Source of the DNA: an uncultured Actinomycetes bacterium | GTDB lineage: Bacteria > Actinomycetota > Acidimicrobiia > Acidimicrobiales > Ilumatobacteraceae | Length of the DNA: 17,691 nucleotides | Direction: 5' to 3' | NCBI GenBank assembly: GCA_903858075.1 | Contig: CAIOHI010000141.1 | Span: 1-17,691 of the forward strand | Program-made: the position numbers and the translations under genes | Shown here: piece by piece, positions 1 to 7,063 of the stretch | Layout: each line of letters begins with the position of its first letter | How positions within the stretch are numbered: the stretch's first letter is position 1 | The notes under the pieces: generated by a model | Databases searched by the model: none | What the model was told of the DNA's origin: nothing | The model's input: only the letters and a program-made list of their open reading frames with translations

Positions 1-626
1 GACTTCTTCAAATCACCAAGTGGATCTTCGCTGTTACCTGGGAAGTTCCAGTGATCTGCATATCGTGCAACGAGCGGCAACGTACGTTTCATACCGCCAC
101 CGCCAATGAGCACGGGTGGCATTGGTTGTTGAATAGGTTTTGGCTCACAGTAGGCATCGGTGAGTGTGAAGTATTTTCCATTAAAAGTGCTCTGCTTTTG
201 CGTCAGCATCAACTTGATAACTTCAAGACCTTCAGCGAAACGATCGAATCTTTCGGTCATCGTTCCGAGTTCTATTCCATAAGCCTTGCACTCGTCTTCG
301 TTCCATGCCGCACCGACACCGAACTCCAAACGACCACCGCTTGTGTGGTCGAGCGTTGCAGCCATATTTGCTAACACCGCTGGATGGCGATACACCATGC
401 CCGTCACCATCACTCCGCCGCGCAACCTTTTAGTGGCTTGCAATAATGCGGTGAGGGTGATCCAACCTTCCATACACGGGCCCGAACGGTCGCCCGTAAA
501 AATTGGTTCAAAGTGGTCGAAGGTCCAGCCGCTCTCCCAAAAAGGAATGGCGTCAGCCGCGGTCCATATGTTGAGCATTTCCTGCCAGGTACAAACCTGT
601 GGTGCTGTCGCAAATGCAAACTTCAT
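1..626 (-). CDS. LLM-class F420-dependent oxidoreductase (partial, C-terminus outside window)
   Basis: This is a flavin/F420-dependent enzyme of the luciferase-like monooxygenase superfamily, a TIM-barrel oxidoreductase; its substrate cannot be read from sequence. I translated it by hand: it opens MKFAFATAPQ and runs 208 residues to the window edge without a stop. Family hallmarks visible are the segment RLRGGVMVTGMVYRHPAVLA near residues 67-86, the following LDHTSGGRLEFGVGAAWNEDE, the MTERFDR...G.EVIK helix, and the PPVLIGGGGMKRTL phosphate-binding stretch near residue 170. Full members are usually about 280-340 residues, so roughly a third is missing. The ATG at 626-624 is preceded by a GGAGG ribosome site with 4-nt spacing. 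It is transcribed divergently from the DUF2786 gene across 66 bp. F420-binding members are common in Actinobacteria, but an FMN enzyme is possible. Confidence 0.9.
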   Translation of the reverse strand, partial: MKFAFATAPQVCTWQEMLNIWTAADAIPFWESGWTFDHFEPIFTGDRSGPCMEGWITLTALLQATKRLRGGVMVTGMVYRHPAVLANMAATLDHTSGGRLEFGVGAAWNEDECKAYGIELGTMTERFDRFAEGLEVIKLMLTQKQSTFNGKYFTLTDAYCEPKPIQQPMPPVLIGGGGMKRTLPLVARYADHWNFPGNSEDPLGDLKK

Positions 627-630
627 TTTT

Positions 631-635
631 CCTCC
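631..635 (-). promoter_or_regulatory. Shine-Dalgarno site of the F420-dependent oxidoreductase
   Basis: GGAGG on the minus strand, 4 nt before the ATG at 626. It fixes the start of the partial oxidoreductase gene and is one of the few strong ribosome sites in the window. Confidence 0.6.
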
Positions 636-692
636 ATCTCGCTTCGTTCACCTTATGCCACTGCTCCTCACTGCACGAACTACTCTGACTTC

Positions 693-1406
693 ATGGCCGA
701 GGACAGTTCTGCTCTGCGTCAAAAAATTCGCGCCATATTAGAACGGGCGAATCACCCCAATACTCCGCAAGCTGAAGCGGAAACAGCACTCACACTGGCA
801 TTTCGCCTGATGCAAAAGCACAATATTTCGGAATCCGATTTCATTTCCGATAATGCAAGCAATCGCCATCACTCAATCGCCTCTCAACGATTCGTACTTG
901 CCGGCCCATACCGCGTGCGCCGCGGGGCGCTTTTACATGTCATTTCACTTGCAGTGAATTGCGCTTCGTACCGAGACATGATGGATACAGCGCCGAACAC
1001 GGTCACCATGGTCGCATTCGGATCACCTCACGATCTTTATTCACTTGAAGTTCTCTTCACAACAGCCGAACTGCTTGCATTACGCACCATGCCACAAGGA
1101 GACCGCCGGTTTCGCACCTCGTGGTGGCAAGGTTTCACCGTTGGCGTCGACAAAAAACTGAAAAAAGAAAATTCATCGCTGATTCGAGAAGCCCCAGGTG
1201 CCGGGCTCGTTTTGGTGGAACAAGCAAAACGAGCTGATGCAGAAATGCGATTATCTACTCCTCATTTACGTAGTTCCTCAACCACTTACTCTTCTGATCG
1301 TGATGCATTTTCTGCCGGTAAATCTGCAGGGGCCCAGTTCAGCAGTTCAAAAAATCGTCTCAAATCATTCCCGCGGGCATTAGGCAAAGGGAAACTCTCA
1401 TCATGA
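693..1406 (+). CDS. DUF2786 domain protein
   Basis: Protein of 237 residues with no established biochemical function. The N-terminal 45 residues carry the DUF2786 pattern: LRQKIRAILERANHPNTPQA, then an alanine-rich helix ETALTLAFRLMQKHNISESDF. The middle (about 55-170) looks globular, and the C-terminal part contains DAFSAGKSAGAQF, a small-residue repeat often seen at the end of this family, followed by a basic tail. The frame stays open upstream to 513, but that would overlap the divergent oxidoreductase start. The ATG at 693 begins just before the domain, so I chose it. Its stop overlaps the next gene's ATG (ATGA), implying translational coupling with the HExxH protein. Members occur in actinobacteria and phages, but nothing around it is phage-like. 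Role unknown; the domain call is fairly sure. Confidence 0.8.
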   Translation: MAEDSSALRQKIRAILERANHPNTPQAEAETALTLAFRLMQKHNISESDFISDNASNRHHSIASQRFVLAGPYRVRRGALLHVISLAVNCASYRDMMDTAPNTVTMVAFGSPHDLYSLEVLFTTAELLALRTMPQGDRRFRTSWWQGFTVGVDKKLKKENSSLIREAPGAGLVLVEQAKRADAEMRLSTPHLRSSSTTYSSDRDAFSAGKSAGAQFSSSKNRLKSFPRALGKGKLSS

Positions 1407-1816
1407 GCAACCCAACAGAAATTGCGCTCACATACGAAGTAGAGCAGAAATTTGCCGAAGCCATGCCAACACGTGCGCTGCTCGTATCTGAAGCAAGAAC
1501 ATGGTTGCACGAGATTTGTGAACAAGAAGACATTGACCCACCACGCATTGAGTCACACGATCTTCCACCACATATTGAAGCTGTGGCTGTTGGTGAATAC
1601 TGGTGCATTTTGGTCAATGGGGTTGCTCCCACCCAACACACTATTTTGCACGAACTTGCGCACCTCTCTTGTGCAAATAAAGGTCACGGAAAAGAGTTTC
1701 GTACGCAGCTGGTTTCATATATTCGCAGATACGTCTCGTTAGAGCATGCTGCGCATTTACATTCTCTTTTTACAAATGCTCAACTGAGTGTTGAACCATT
1801 TTCTGCAACTCGCTAA
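1403..1816 (+). CDS. Small HExxH metallohydrolase, TIGR04338-like
   Basis: A 137-residue cytosolic protein with a zinc-protease motif HELAH at residues 83-87 and a third candidate ligand in GHGKEF (H95). The spacing resembles WLM/SprT-like and actinobacterial TIGR04338 proteins (Rv0185 type). Nothing looks like a signal peptide or membrane segment. The N-terminal half (residues 20-75) is a likely alpha/beta fold leading to WCILVNG before the active helix. It starts inside the stop of the DUF2786 gene (4-bp overlap), so the two are probably made together. Its TAA at 1814-1816 overlaps the TAG of the convergent thiolase gene. I infer metal-dependent peptidase or hydrolase activity from the motif; the substrate is unknown. 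The motif call is firm and the exact family assignment moderate. Confidence 0.75.
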   Translation: MSNPTEIALTYEVEQKFAEAMPTRALLVSEARTWLHEICEQEDIDPPRIESHDLPPHIEAVAVGEYWCILVNGVAPTQHTILHELAHLSCANKGHGKEFRTQLVSYIRRYVSLEHAAHLHSLFTNAQLSVEPFSATR

Positions 1817-3018
1817 TCGAGCTTGCTGCCCACAACACTTACAAAGCTCACACATGCCCCTGGAGCTCCACCTAAGTTATGTGTGAGTGCTTTTGTTTTC
1901 ACAGAATCTTTTTGACCGACGCCGGGAATTTGACGAGCACCAGCTTCGCCACGCAATTGTGTCCAGCATTCAAAAAGCATGCGCAAACCGGATGCCCCAA
2001 TGGGGTGACCAAATGACTTCAACCCGCCATCGGGGTTCACAGGCAGTTCGCCATCGAGGTCATAGGTTCCTGCAAGCACTTCTTTCCATGCCGTACCGCG
2101 CTCGGCGAAACCGAGGTCTTCCATAAGCACGAGTTCGGTTGGGGTAAAGCAGTCGTGGACTTCTGCCATTGCTAACTCTGCACGTGGGTCTGTAATGCCA
2201 GCCTGCTTGTAGGCATCGGTAGCACTGTGTACCACTTCGTCAAATGTGGTGTAGTCATAGGAAGGGTCGATTGGGCCAGCGGCCGGCCCCGCCACGAACG
2301 ACAGTGCTTTCACATAGATTGGCCGGTCGGTGTATTTATGCGCATCTTCTACGCGCACAATAATTGCCGCTGCAGAGCCATCGCTCACTCCGCTGCAATC
2401 GAAAATGCCGAGCTGACCCGCAATAAGTGGAGAAGCAGCAATGGTTTCCTTTGACACTTCTTTTTTAAATTGAGCTCGCGAGTTCAACGCGCCATTGCGG
2501 TGGTTTTTCCATGCAATACGAGTGAGTACGTCTTTCAATTCTGCTTCATCTACCCCGTATTTGTTTGCATACGCAGGAGCTAACAATGAAAAACTTGCAG
2601 GTGCAGTGACCGTTGCTTGAGTGCCGTCACCCGCAGGTGCACTTACTACTAAACCAGAGTAACCAGAATCTTTGAGCTTCTCCACGCCAATTGCCATCAC
2701 TATGTCGTAGGCACCAGACGCAACGGCATAACACGCATTGCGAAATGCTTCGCTACCCGTTGCACAATAATTCTCTACGTGTGTCACTGGTTTGTGTTGA
2801 ATTTTCAACGGTCTACTGAGCGTCAGCCCAGATAAACCAGAACCCATTGTTCCTAACCAAAATGCATCTACATCGTCGAGGGTGATTCCTGCATTAGCCA
2901 ATGCTGCACTCGAGGAATCGATGAGCAGGTCATCGGTGCTCTTGTTCCAATGCTCACCAAAGTTGGTGCAACCCATACCGATAATTGCTACTTTGTCGCG
3001 AATTCCATGACTTGCCAT
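1813..3018 (-). CDS. SCP2/lipid-transfer-type thiolase (acetyl-CoA acetyltransferase family)
   Basis: A 401-residue thiolase-fold enzyme, a normal length for the SCP2-thiolase branch. The nucleophile is C85 in ENYCATGSEAF, and the C-terminal catalytic region has HDC (288-290), GHPIGASG (H338) and HNLGG (H380). Thiolases condense or cleave acyl-CoA units. This branch includes steroid and fatty-acid side-chain enzymes as well as the archaeal acetoacetyl-CoA thiolase that works with HMG-CoA synthase. The ATG at 3018 lies behind a GGGGGA ribosome site. It follows the HMGCS-DUF35 fusion by 12 bp on the same strand, so the two are almost certainly co-expressed and probably form a complex. The other end overlaps the stop of the HExxH gene. 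Direction (synthesis or degradation) and chain length cannot be decided from sequence. Confidence 0.9.
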   Translation of the reverse strand: MASHGIRDKVAIIGMGCTNFGEHWNKSTDDLLIDSSSAALANAGITLDDVDAFWLGTMGSGLSGLTLSRPLKIQHKPVTHVENYCATGSEAFRNACYAVASGAYDIVMAIGVEKLKDSGYSGLVVSAPAGDGTQATVTAPASFSLLAPAYANKYGVDEAELKDVLTRIAWKNHRNGALNSRAQFKKEVSKETIAASPLIAGQLGIFDCSGVSDGSAAAIIVRVEDAHKYTDRPIYVKALSFVAGPAAGPIDPSYDYTTFDEVVHSATDAYKQAGITDPRAELAMAEVHDCFTPTELVLMEDLGFAERGTAWKEVLAGTYDLDGELPVNPDGGLKSFGHPIGASGLRMLFECWTQLRGEAGARQIPGVGQKDSVKTKALTHNLGGAPGACVSFVSVVGSKLD

Positions 3019-3030
3019 ATGTCCCCCGAT

Positions 3031-4446
3031 TTATTTCACGCCTGTGCGAACAGGCTTTGCTTTCCAAAAATAGTTATGAATTCCATCTTGCGTATAGAGC
3101 CTGCGGAACGACATTTCAACCCTGTCGCCAATTTTCACGGTTGCTGGGTCGACGTCGGTCAGTTCACATTGGAAACGCCCACCACCGTCGAAGTCAATAA
3201 CTGCTGCAACGACTGGCGGGCTCATGCTGAACGCTAAATGGTCGACCGTGTAGGTAGCAATGGTTGCGCGAATATCTGCCATCCGCACCATTTCCATGTT
3301 GTCGATACTGCCCGACTGCAAACTGACGCGTGATGGCGGCAAATAGATGAACCCGCTTTCGTCGCGGCTTCCATATAAACCATATTTCCATGCAGCCGTG
3401 CGCAAACTTGGCGGGCCAGCCGGACGATCGGGCTCTGGGCGACGAGGTGGTTCACGATGCAAGAATCCACGCCATGTAAGGAACTGCGCATACGACAAGT
3501 CATTGCGACCAGCAGCAATTTGAGCTTGCACGGTGAGCGAGTTGTCTTGTTGCTTTTGATGAGCGACTAGTGCTTCAGTGGTGCGTAGCAAAATGACATT
3601 GACCCCGTCGGCCAACACCACAATGGCGATGACCTCATTTGGTCGAGCCGTATCGAGAACATTGGCCAGCATGACGCCCCAATGTGCGGTTCCAGAATTT
3701 CCAAGCGTTGCGGCAAAATCGTCGCGCAGAGTGTCGAGGTTAATGCCACAAGATTGAGGTGCAGCTTTCACGGCACGCGTATGCAAACCAGAAAAGATGC
3801 TGTGCGAAACATCGGCAGCAGTGAGGTTTGCCTTTTCCAATGCTTCGTTAAATGCAACTGCTACGAGCGGTGCGTAGGCATATTCGCCAAATCGTTCTTC
3901 CCATTGCTTGCTCGCTTTTTCGCCCGGAATTCTCCACCTATCAACAAATTCAGATGTGGATGTACCAGTGCTTAACAATTCAGCAATGACGTTTTCAGAG
4001 CCAAAGCAAAATGATGCAGCGCCGTCGCCCCCCATTGATTCATCGTTTCCACCGGGGAGGCCAGTGCGAATATCGCTGAGAACTGCCATTGAGTTTCCAC
4101 ACGCTGCAGCATGCATGGCTGCTATGCCGCTTCTCACTGAACCCAGACAATCGAAAGCGTTTACCGAGGTGTTGAGGCTCAGTGCTGCATGAATTGCATT
4201 TGCATTTGTTTTGTCGAGATACCCAGGTTCGGTAGTCGCAAACCACAATGACTGTGGAGAATAAGTTTCACTGACTCCACGTAAAGCAATACGACTAGCT
4301 TCAACGCCCATTGAAGTGGTGTCTTCGTCGAAACTTGCTACAGCGCGTGCGCCTTTTGCCCCTTTTGAACCAAGGGCCGCTGCAAGCGTGCTGCGCTGCA
4401 GGCGCCAATACGGAATGTAAGCGCCATATGAAATAATTCCCGTCAT
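3031..4446 (-). CDS. HMG-CoA synthase-like protein fused to OB-fold (DUF35) domain
   Basis: Protein of 471 residues in two parts. Residues 1-290 are a thiolase-fold HMG-CoA synthase-like domain opening GIISYGAYIPYW. Putative catalytic residues by position are E73 (in TTEPGYLDK), C100 (in NAFDCLGSVRSG) and H222 (in FSGLHTRAVK). After a linker rich in Pro and Arg (about 325-350), residues 350-471 match the OB-fold/DUF35 domain, with YGLYGSRDESG...LPP and the barrel ending RVEMSFRRLYTQDG. In archaea, separate DUF35 and HMGCS proteins build a channelled complex with a thiolase; here two parts are fused and the thiolase is the next gene. Oddly, the CxxC zinc-ribbon positions expected near 359-366 hold no cysteine. 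The ATG has only a poor ribosome site, but the protein start fits the family. Actual substrate unknown: HMG-CoA formation, another acyl condensation, or lipid degradation. Confidence 0.85.
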   Translation of the reverse strand: MTGIISYGAYIPYWRLQRSTLAAALGSKGAKGARAVASFDEDTTSMGVEASRIALRGVSETYSPQSLWFATTEPGYLDKTNANAIHAALSLNTSVNAFDCLGSVRSGIAAMHAAACGNSMAVLSDIRTGLPGGNDESMGGDGAASFCFGSENVIAELLSTGTSTSEFVDRWRIPGEKASKQWEERFGEYAYAPLVAVAFNEALEKANLTAADVSHSIFSGLHTRAVKAAPQSCGINLDTLRDDFAATLGNSGTAHWGVMLANVLDTARPNEVIAIVVLADGVNVILLRTTEALVAHQKQQDNSLTVQAQIAAGRNDLSYAQFLTWRGFLHREPPRRPEPDRPAGPPSLRTAAWKYGLYGSRDESGFIYLPPSRVSLQSGSIDNMEMVRMADIRATIATYTVDHLAFSMSPPVVAAVIDFDGGGRFQCELTDVDPATVKIGDRVEMSFRRLYTQDGIHNYFWKAKPVRTGVK

Positions 4447-4491
4447 ACTCCGAGAGTAGCCCGTGAGAACGAGCTGCTGGAATGTGGAGAA

Positions 4492-5148
4492 CTAGGTGTA
4501 GTAGGGGTTATCGCCAGATGTGTGGTCGGTGAGGTCGCGAACCTTCAGAACGCCAGGAACCTTTTCCAGCAACGTTGTTTGCACACCTTCCAACATGGTC
4601 ATTCGACTCATAGAGCAACCGTGGCACCCGCCGCCCATGGTGAGATACGCCGTGCCTTCGGTGTCGTGACCCATGAAAGTAACGAACCCGCCGTGGGAAG
4701 CAAGTGCGGGGTTCACTTCTCCGGCTAACACAGTTTCAATGTTGGCCGATAATTCATCGTTGCGAACGAGACCTTCAACACTGGCAGCAAGCGGCTTATT
4801 TGGATTACGAATAATAAGACCCTGTGCAGCGGAGTAATCAAGAATTGAGCCCTGCAAAAGATCGATGCTGTTTGCGGCGACAATTGTTTTAATACCATCG
4901 GTGGTGCGTACTTCATCGGCGAAAGCAGCTTGGGTTACAACATCGAAAGACAGGTCGTAGCGGAAGTCTTCACCTGGGCTACTCACCACTTCAATGCGCA
5001 GTCCTAAGCGATCTTTTTCTGGCTCTTCATCGCGCAGTTCAATGAGTTTGGCAACTGCTTCAGGGGTCACCGACACGATGTATTCAACAGGGCTCGCTGG
5101 CGTATCGAATGGGCTGACTTTTGGGGTCTCAGTTGTTTCTGTGGTCAC
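4492..5148 (-). CDS. NfuA-type Fe-S cluster scaffold/carrier (NifU C-terminal domain)
   Basis: A 218-residue protein with two domains. Residues 22-118 resemble the A-type (HesB/IscA) fold but lack the cluster cysteines, as in NfuA. Residues 130-210 form a NifU-like domain with the cluster-binding C175-x-x-C178 in GGGCHGCSMSRMTM. It should hold a [4Fe-4S] cluster at a dimer interface and pass it to apo-enzymes in the cytosol. The gene starts at GTG (5148) with no strong Shine-Dalgarno sequence. It lies 42 bp after the SDR stop and 45 bp before the HMGCS-DUF35 start, all on one strand, so an operon is likely. None of its operon neighbours looks like an Fe-S protein, so the link may be transcriptional rather than functional. 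Confidence 0.9.
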   Translation of the reverse strand: MTTETTETPKVSPFDTPASPVEYIVSVTPEAVAKLIELRDEEPEKDRLGLRIEVVSSPGEDFRYDLSFDVVTQAAFADEVRTTDGIKTIVAANSIDLLQGSILDYSAAQGLIIRNPNKPLAASVEGLVRNDELSANIETVLAGEVNPALASHGGFVTFMGHDTEGTAYLTMGGGCHGCSMSRMTMLEGVQTTLLEKVPGVLKVRDLTDHTSGDNPYYT

Positions 5149-5190
5149 CTTGTGAAGGCTACCTGCCTCTGAGCAGAGACGCCATCGGAG

Positions 5191-5973
5191 CTAATAACTC
5201 GAAATGGCTCCCCCGCCATCGCATTGCACGCGTTGCCCTGTGACATAGGCCGAACCAGGAGAACAGAACCACAGCACCACATTGGCCACATCACTGGGTT
5301 GGCAAACATGCCCAAAGGGGGCGTTCTCATCGAGCGACCTGAGGTCGGTGAGTTCTTTATTGCCGGTTAATGAACGCGACAAACGAACACCCATGTCGGT
5401 CTCTACCAACCCCGGGGCGGCAATATTTACACGAACGCCGTGCTTTCGTTCTTCCTTAGCCAACGTGAAGGCCAACGCCTCCATGGCGGCTTTACCCATG
5501 TTGTACGGCGCGCCCTTAGCAGAGTTGTTTGCTGTAGCAACTGAAGAAATAAAAACAATGTCGCCGCGCTCTTGGGTACGCATGCTCGGCAGCACTGCTG
5601 CACAAAGTTGATGAGCACCGACCGCATGAACAGCTAGCAACTTCTCTACCTCAGCGGCATCGGTATCGGCAACTGCTTTGCCACGTGATGCGATGCCTGC
5701 GTTGTTCACCAAAATGTCAATATGGCCAAAGTCGCGAATAATTTCACCGACCATTTTGTTGCTCTCTTCATAGTCGGCAACTGAAGCTCCATAAATTTTT
5801 GCATTTCCACCGTCTTGCAGAATTGCTTGCAAAGTTTCTTCAGCACCTTCTTTGCCACTGTGATAATTAATTGCCACAGCAGCACCTTGTGCCGCTAGAA
5901 GTTCACTGATTCCACGGCCAATGCCACGGCCACCGCCTGTTACTAATGCAACTCGCCCACTGAGCACGCCCAT
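5191..5973 (-). CDS. Short-chain dehydrogenase/reductase (SDR, FabG-like)
   Basis: A 260-residue classical SDR. The Rossmann motif is TGGGRGIG (residues 12-19), the structural NNAG is at 90-93, and the catalytic residues are S144 (FISSVA), Y157 and K161 in YNMGK. The C-terminal GQRVQCDGGGA is typical. It should oxidise or reduce a hydroxyl/keto group with NAD(P)H. The residues after TGGGRGIG do not settle cofactor preference. Its place at the head of an operon with a thiolase and an HMGCS-like protein suggests an acyl-CoA or lipid substrate, which is inference. The ATG at 5973 follows an AGGGG ribosome site. It is divergent from the cation transporter with 60 bp between them. The SDR call is certain; the substrate is not. 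Confidence 0.92.
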   Translation of the reverse strand: MGVLSGRVALVTGGGRGIGRGISELLAAQGAAVAINYHSGKEGAEETLQAILQDGGNAKIYGASVADYEESNKMVGEIIRDFGHIDILVNNAGIASRGKAVADTDAAEVEKLLAVHAVGAHQLCAAVLPSMRTQERGDIVFISSVATANNSAKGAPYNMGKAAMEALAFTLAKEERKHGVRVNIAAPGLVETDMGVRLSRSLTGNKELTDLRSLDENAPFGHVCQPSDVANVVLWFCSPGSAYVTGQRVQCDGGGAISSY

Positions 5974-6033
5974 AAATTCCCCTATTCACATTTCTGTTAG
6001 TAACAACGCCCCGAACTATGGCAACATCTTCTC
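5974..6033. promoter_or_regulatory. Divergent promoter region between SDR operon and cation transporter
   Basis: This 60-bp gap must hold the start signals for both directions. On the minus strand I see TTGCCA followed after about 16 bases by TACTAA, a weak -35/-10 pair, and AGGGG ahead of the SDR ATG. On the plus strand no Shine-Dalgarno sequence precedes the ATG at 6034, so that transcript may be leaderless. The exact elements are uncertain. Confidence 0.3.
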
Positions 6034-6957
6034 ATGCATGAAGGTAGTCGCAAAGCAATATTCGCTGCGTTTTTCGCCAATCTGGGAATCGCTATTGCAA
6101 AGTTCACCGGTTTCCTACTCACCTCGTCAGCTTCTCTCCTTGCTGAATCGGCCCACTCGCTGGCCGACACCGGCAACCAAGCACTCCTTTTGCTTGGTGG
6201 CAACCGCTCAAAGAAAACTGCAACTGGCCGACACCCATTTGGTTTTGGACGTGAGCGTTATTTTTGGGCTTTCGTCGTTGCACTAGTTCTTTTCAGCATG
6301 GGCGGAGTCTTTGCCTTATATGAGGGAATTCAAAAACTCATCCACCCTCATGAAAGTGATGGCTTTGGTATTGCAATAGGAATTCTTATTGTCGCAATTC
6401 TGTTAGAGACATACTCATTGCGTACCGCCGTTGAAGAAGCACGCCACATCAAAGATCCGAATCAAAGTTGGTGGAGTTTTATTCGCGAGGCAAAACAACC
6501 CGAGCTCCCCGTGGTTCTACTCGAAGACATTGGTGCCGAAATTGGATTATGCCTTGCGCTCTTTGGTGTATTGATGAGCCACTTCACCCATGAACCACGC
6601 TGGGACGCAGTGGGTTCTGCATCTATCGGAGTTCTGCTCATCGTTATTGCAATTGTTTTGGCAATTGAAATGAAAAGCCTTCTCATTGGCGAATCAGCAA
6701 CTGCGAGCGACGAAAAACTCATTCACGCATCGCTGGTAAATGCCCAAGATGTACTGCAGGTCATTCATCTCCGCACAGAGCACCTTGGACCCGAAGACGT
6801 ACTTGTGGCAGCGAAGATTGAGTTCTCACCTCACCTCACCATGAACGAACTTGCTGTTGCAATTGACAACGCCGAGGCGTGCGTACGAGAGGCCTACCCA
6901 CGTGCACGCATCATCTTTATAGAGCCTGACATCGCAAGGCCGACTGCAGAGCTGTAA
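6034..6957 (+). CDS. Cation diffusion facilitator (CDF) family transporter, ZnT9-like
   Basis: A 307-residue inner-membrane divalent cation/proton antiporter. The N-terminal membrane domain has about six helices: around 10-30, 35-55, 77-97, 109-126, 159-180 and 192-212. The first metal half-site is H41-xxx-D45 in AESAHSLADTGN. The fifth helix reads LLEDIGAEIG (E163, D164, E168), so acidic residues replace the usual His/Asp-xxx-Asp pair. This resembles the SLC30A9/ZnT9 branch. A cytosolic C-terminal domain (about 220-300) follows. The length is normal for the family. Zn(II) export is the default guess, but the altered site leaves Mn, Co or Fe open. The ATG lacks a Shine-Dalgarno site, and the protein start fits the family well. 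It stands alone between a divergent SDR and the thiamine block. Confidence 0.88.
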   Translation: MHEGSRKAIFAAFFANLGIAIAKFTGFLLTSSASLLAESAHSLADTGNQALLLLGGNRSKKTATGRHPFGFGRERYFWAFVVALVLFSMGGVFALYEGIQKLIHPHESDGFGIAIGILIVAILLETYSLRTAVEEARHIKDPNQSWWSFIREAKQPELPVVLLEDIGAEIGLCLALFGVLMSHFTHEPRWDAVGSASIGVLLIVIAIVLAIEMKSLLIGESATASDEKLIHASLVNAQDVLQVIHLRTEHLGPEDVLVAAKIEFSPHLTMNELAVAIDNAEACVREAYPRARIIFIEPDIARPTAEL

Positions 6958-6959
6958 CC

Positions 6960-6965
6960 TATAAA
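6960..6965 (+). promoter_or_regulatory. Possible -10 box for the thiamine operon
   Basis: TATAAA begins 2 bp after the transporter stop. No good -35 is visible. The expected start near 6972 would leave almost no 5' strand for helix P1 of the riboswitch, so the real promoter may lie further upstream, for example at TATAGA near 6919. Low confidence. Confidence 0.25.
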
Positions 6966-6971
6966 CAACTG

Positions 6972-7060
6972 AAGGGGAGCTTGCTGGTTCGGCAGGCTGA
7001 GAGGGTAGCCGCCGCTACCGACCCAAGAACCTGATCTGGGTAATTCCAGCGGAGGGAATA
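6972..7060 (+). ncRNA. TPP riboswitch (THI element)
   Basis: Clear thiamine-pyrophosphate aptamer. The order of conserved blocks is GGGGAGC (6974-6980), a P3 stem GCTTGC/GCAGGC, CTGAGA, an accessory hairpin GGTAGC/GCTACC, then GACCCAAGAACCTGATCTGG, GTAATTCCAGC and GGAGGGAA. The P4/P5 arm around CTGATCTGGGTAA and CCAGCGGAGGGAA matches the family almost base for base. It sits immediately before the thiamine pyrophosphokinase gene. The GGAGGG at its 3' end is also the Shine-Dalgarno site, 7 nt from the GTG start at 7064, so ligand folding should block ribosome entry. I see no separate terminator hairpin. A long P1 helix is not obvious in the flanks. Confidence 0.95.
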
Positions 7061-7063
7061 CGG

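Noticed and set aside
513..692. Upstream extension of the DUF2786 reading frame
   Set aside because: It would overlap the first 114 bp of the divergent oxidoreductase gene, and the DUF2786 domain begins right after the ATG at 693.
3682..4246. Open frames opposite to or shifted within the HMGCS-DUF35 gene
   Set aside because: They show no recognisable domain and lie entirely within a gene with clear family motifs.
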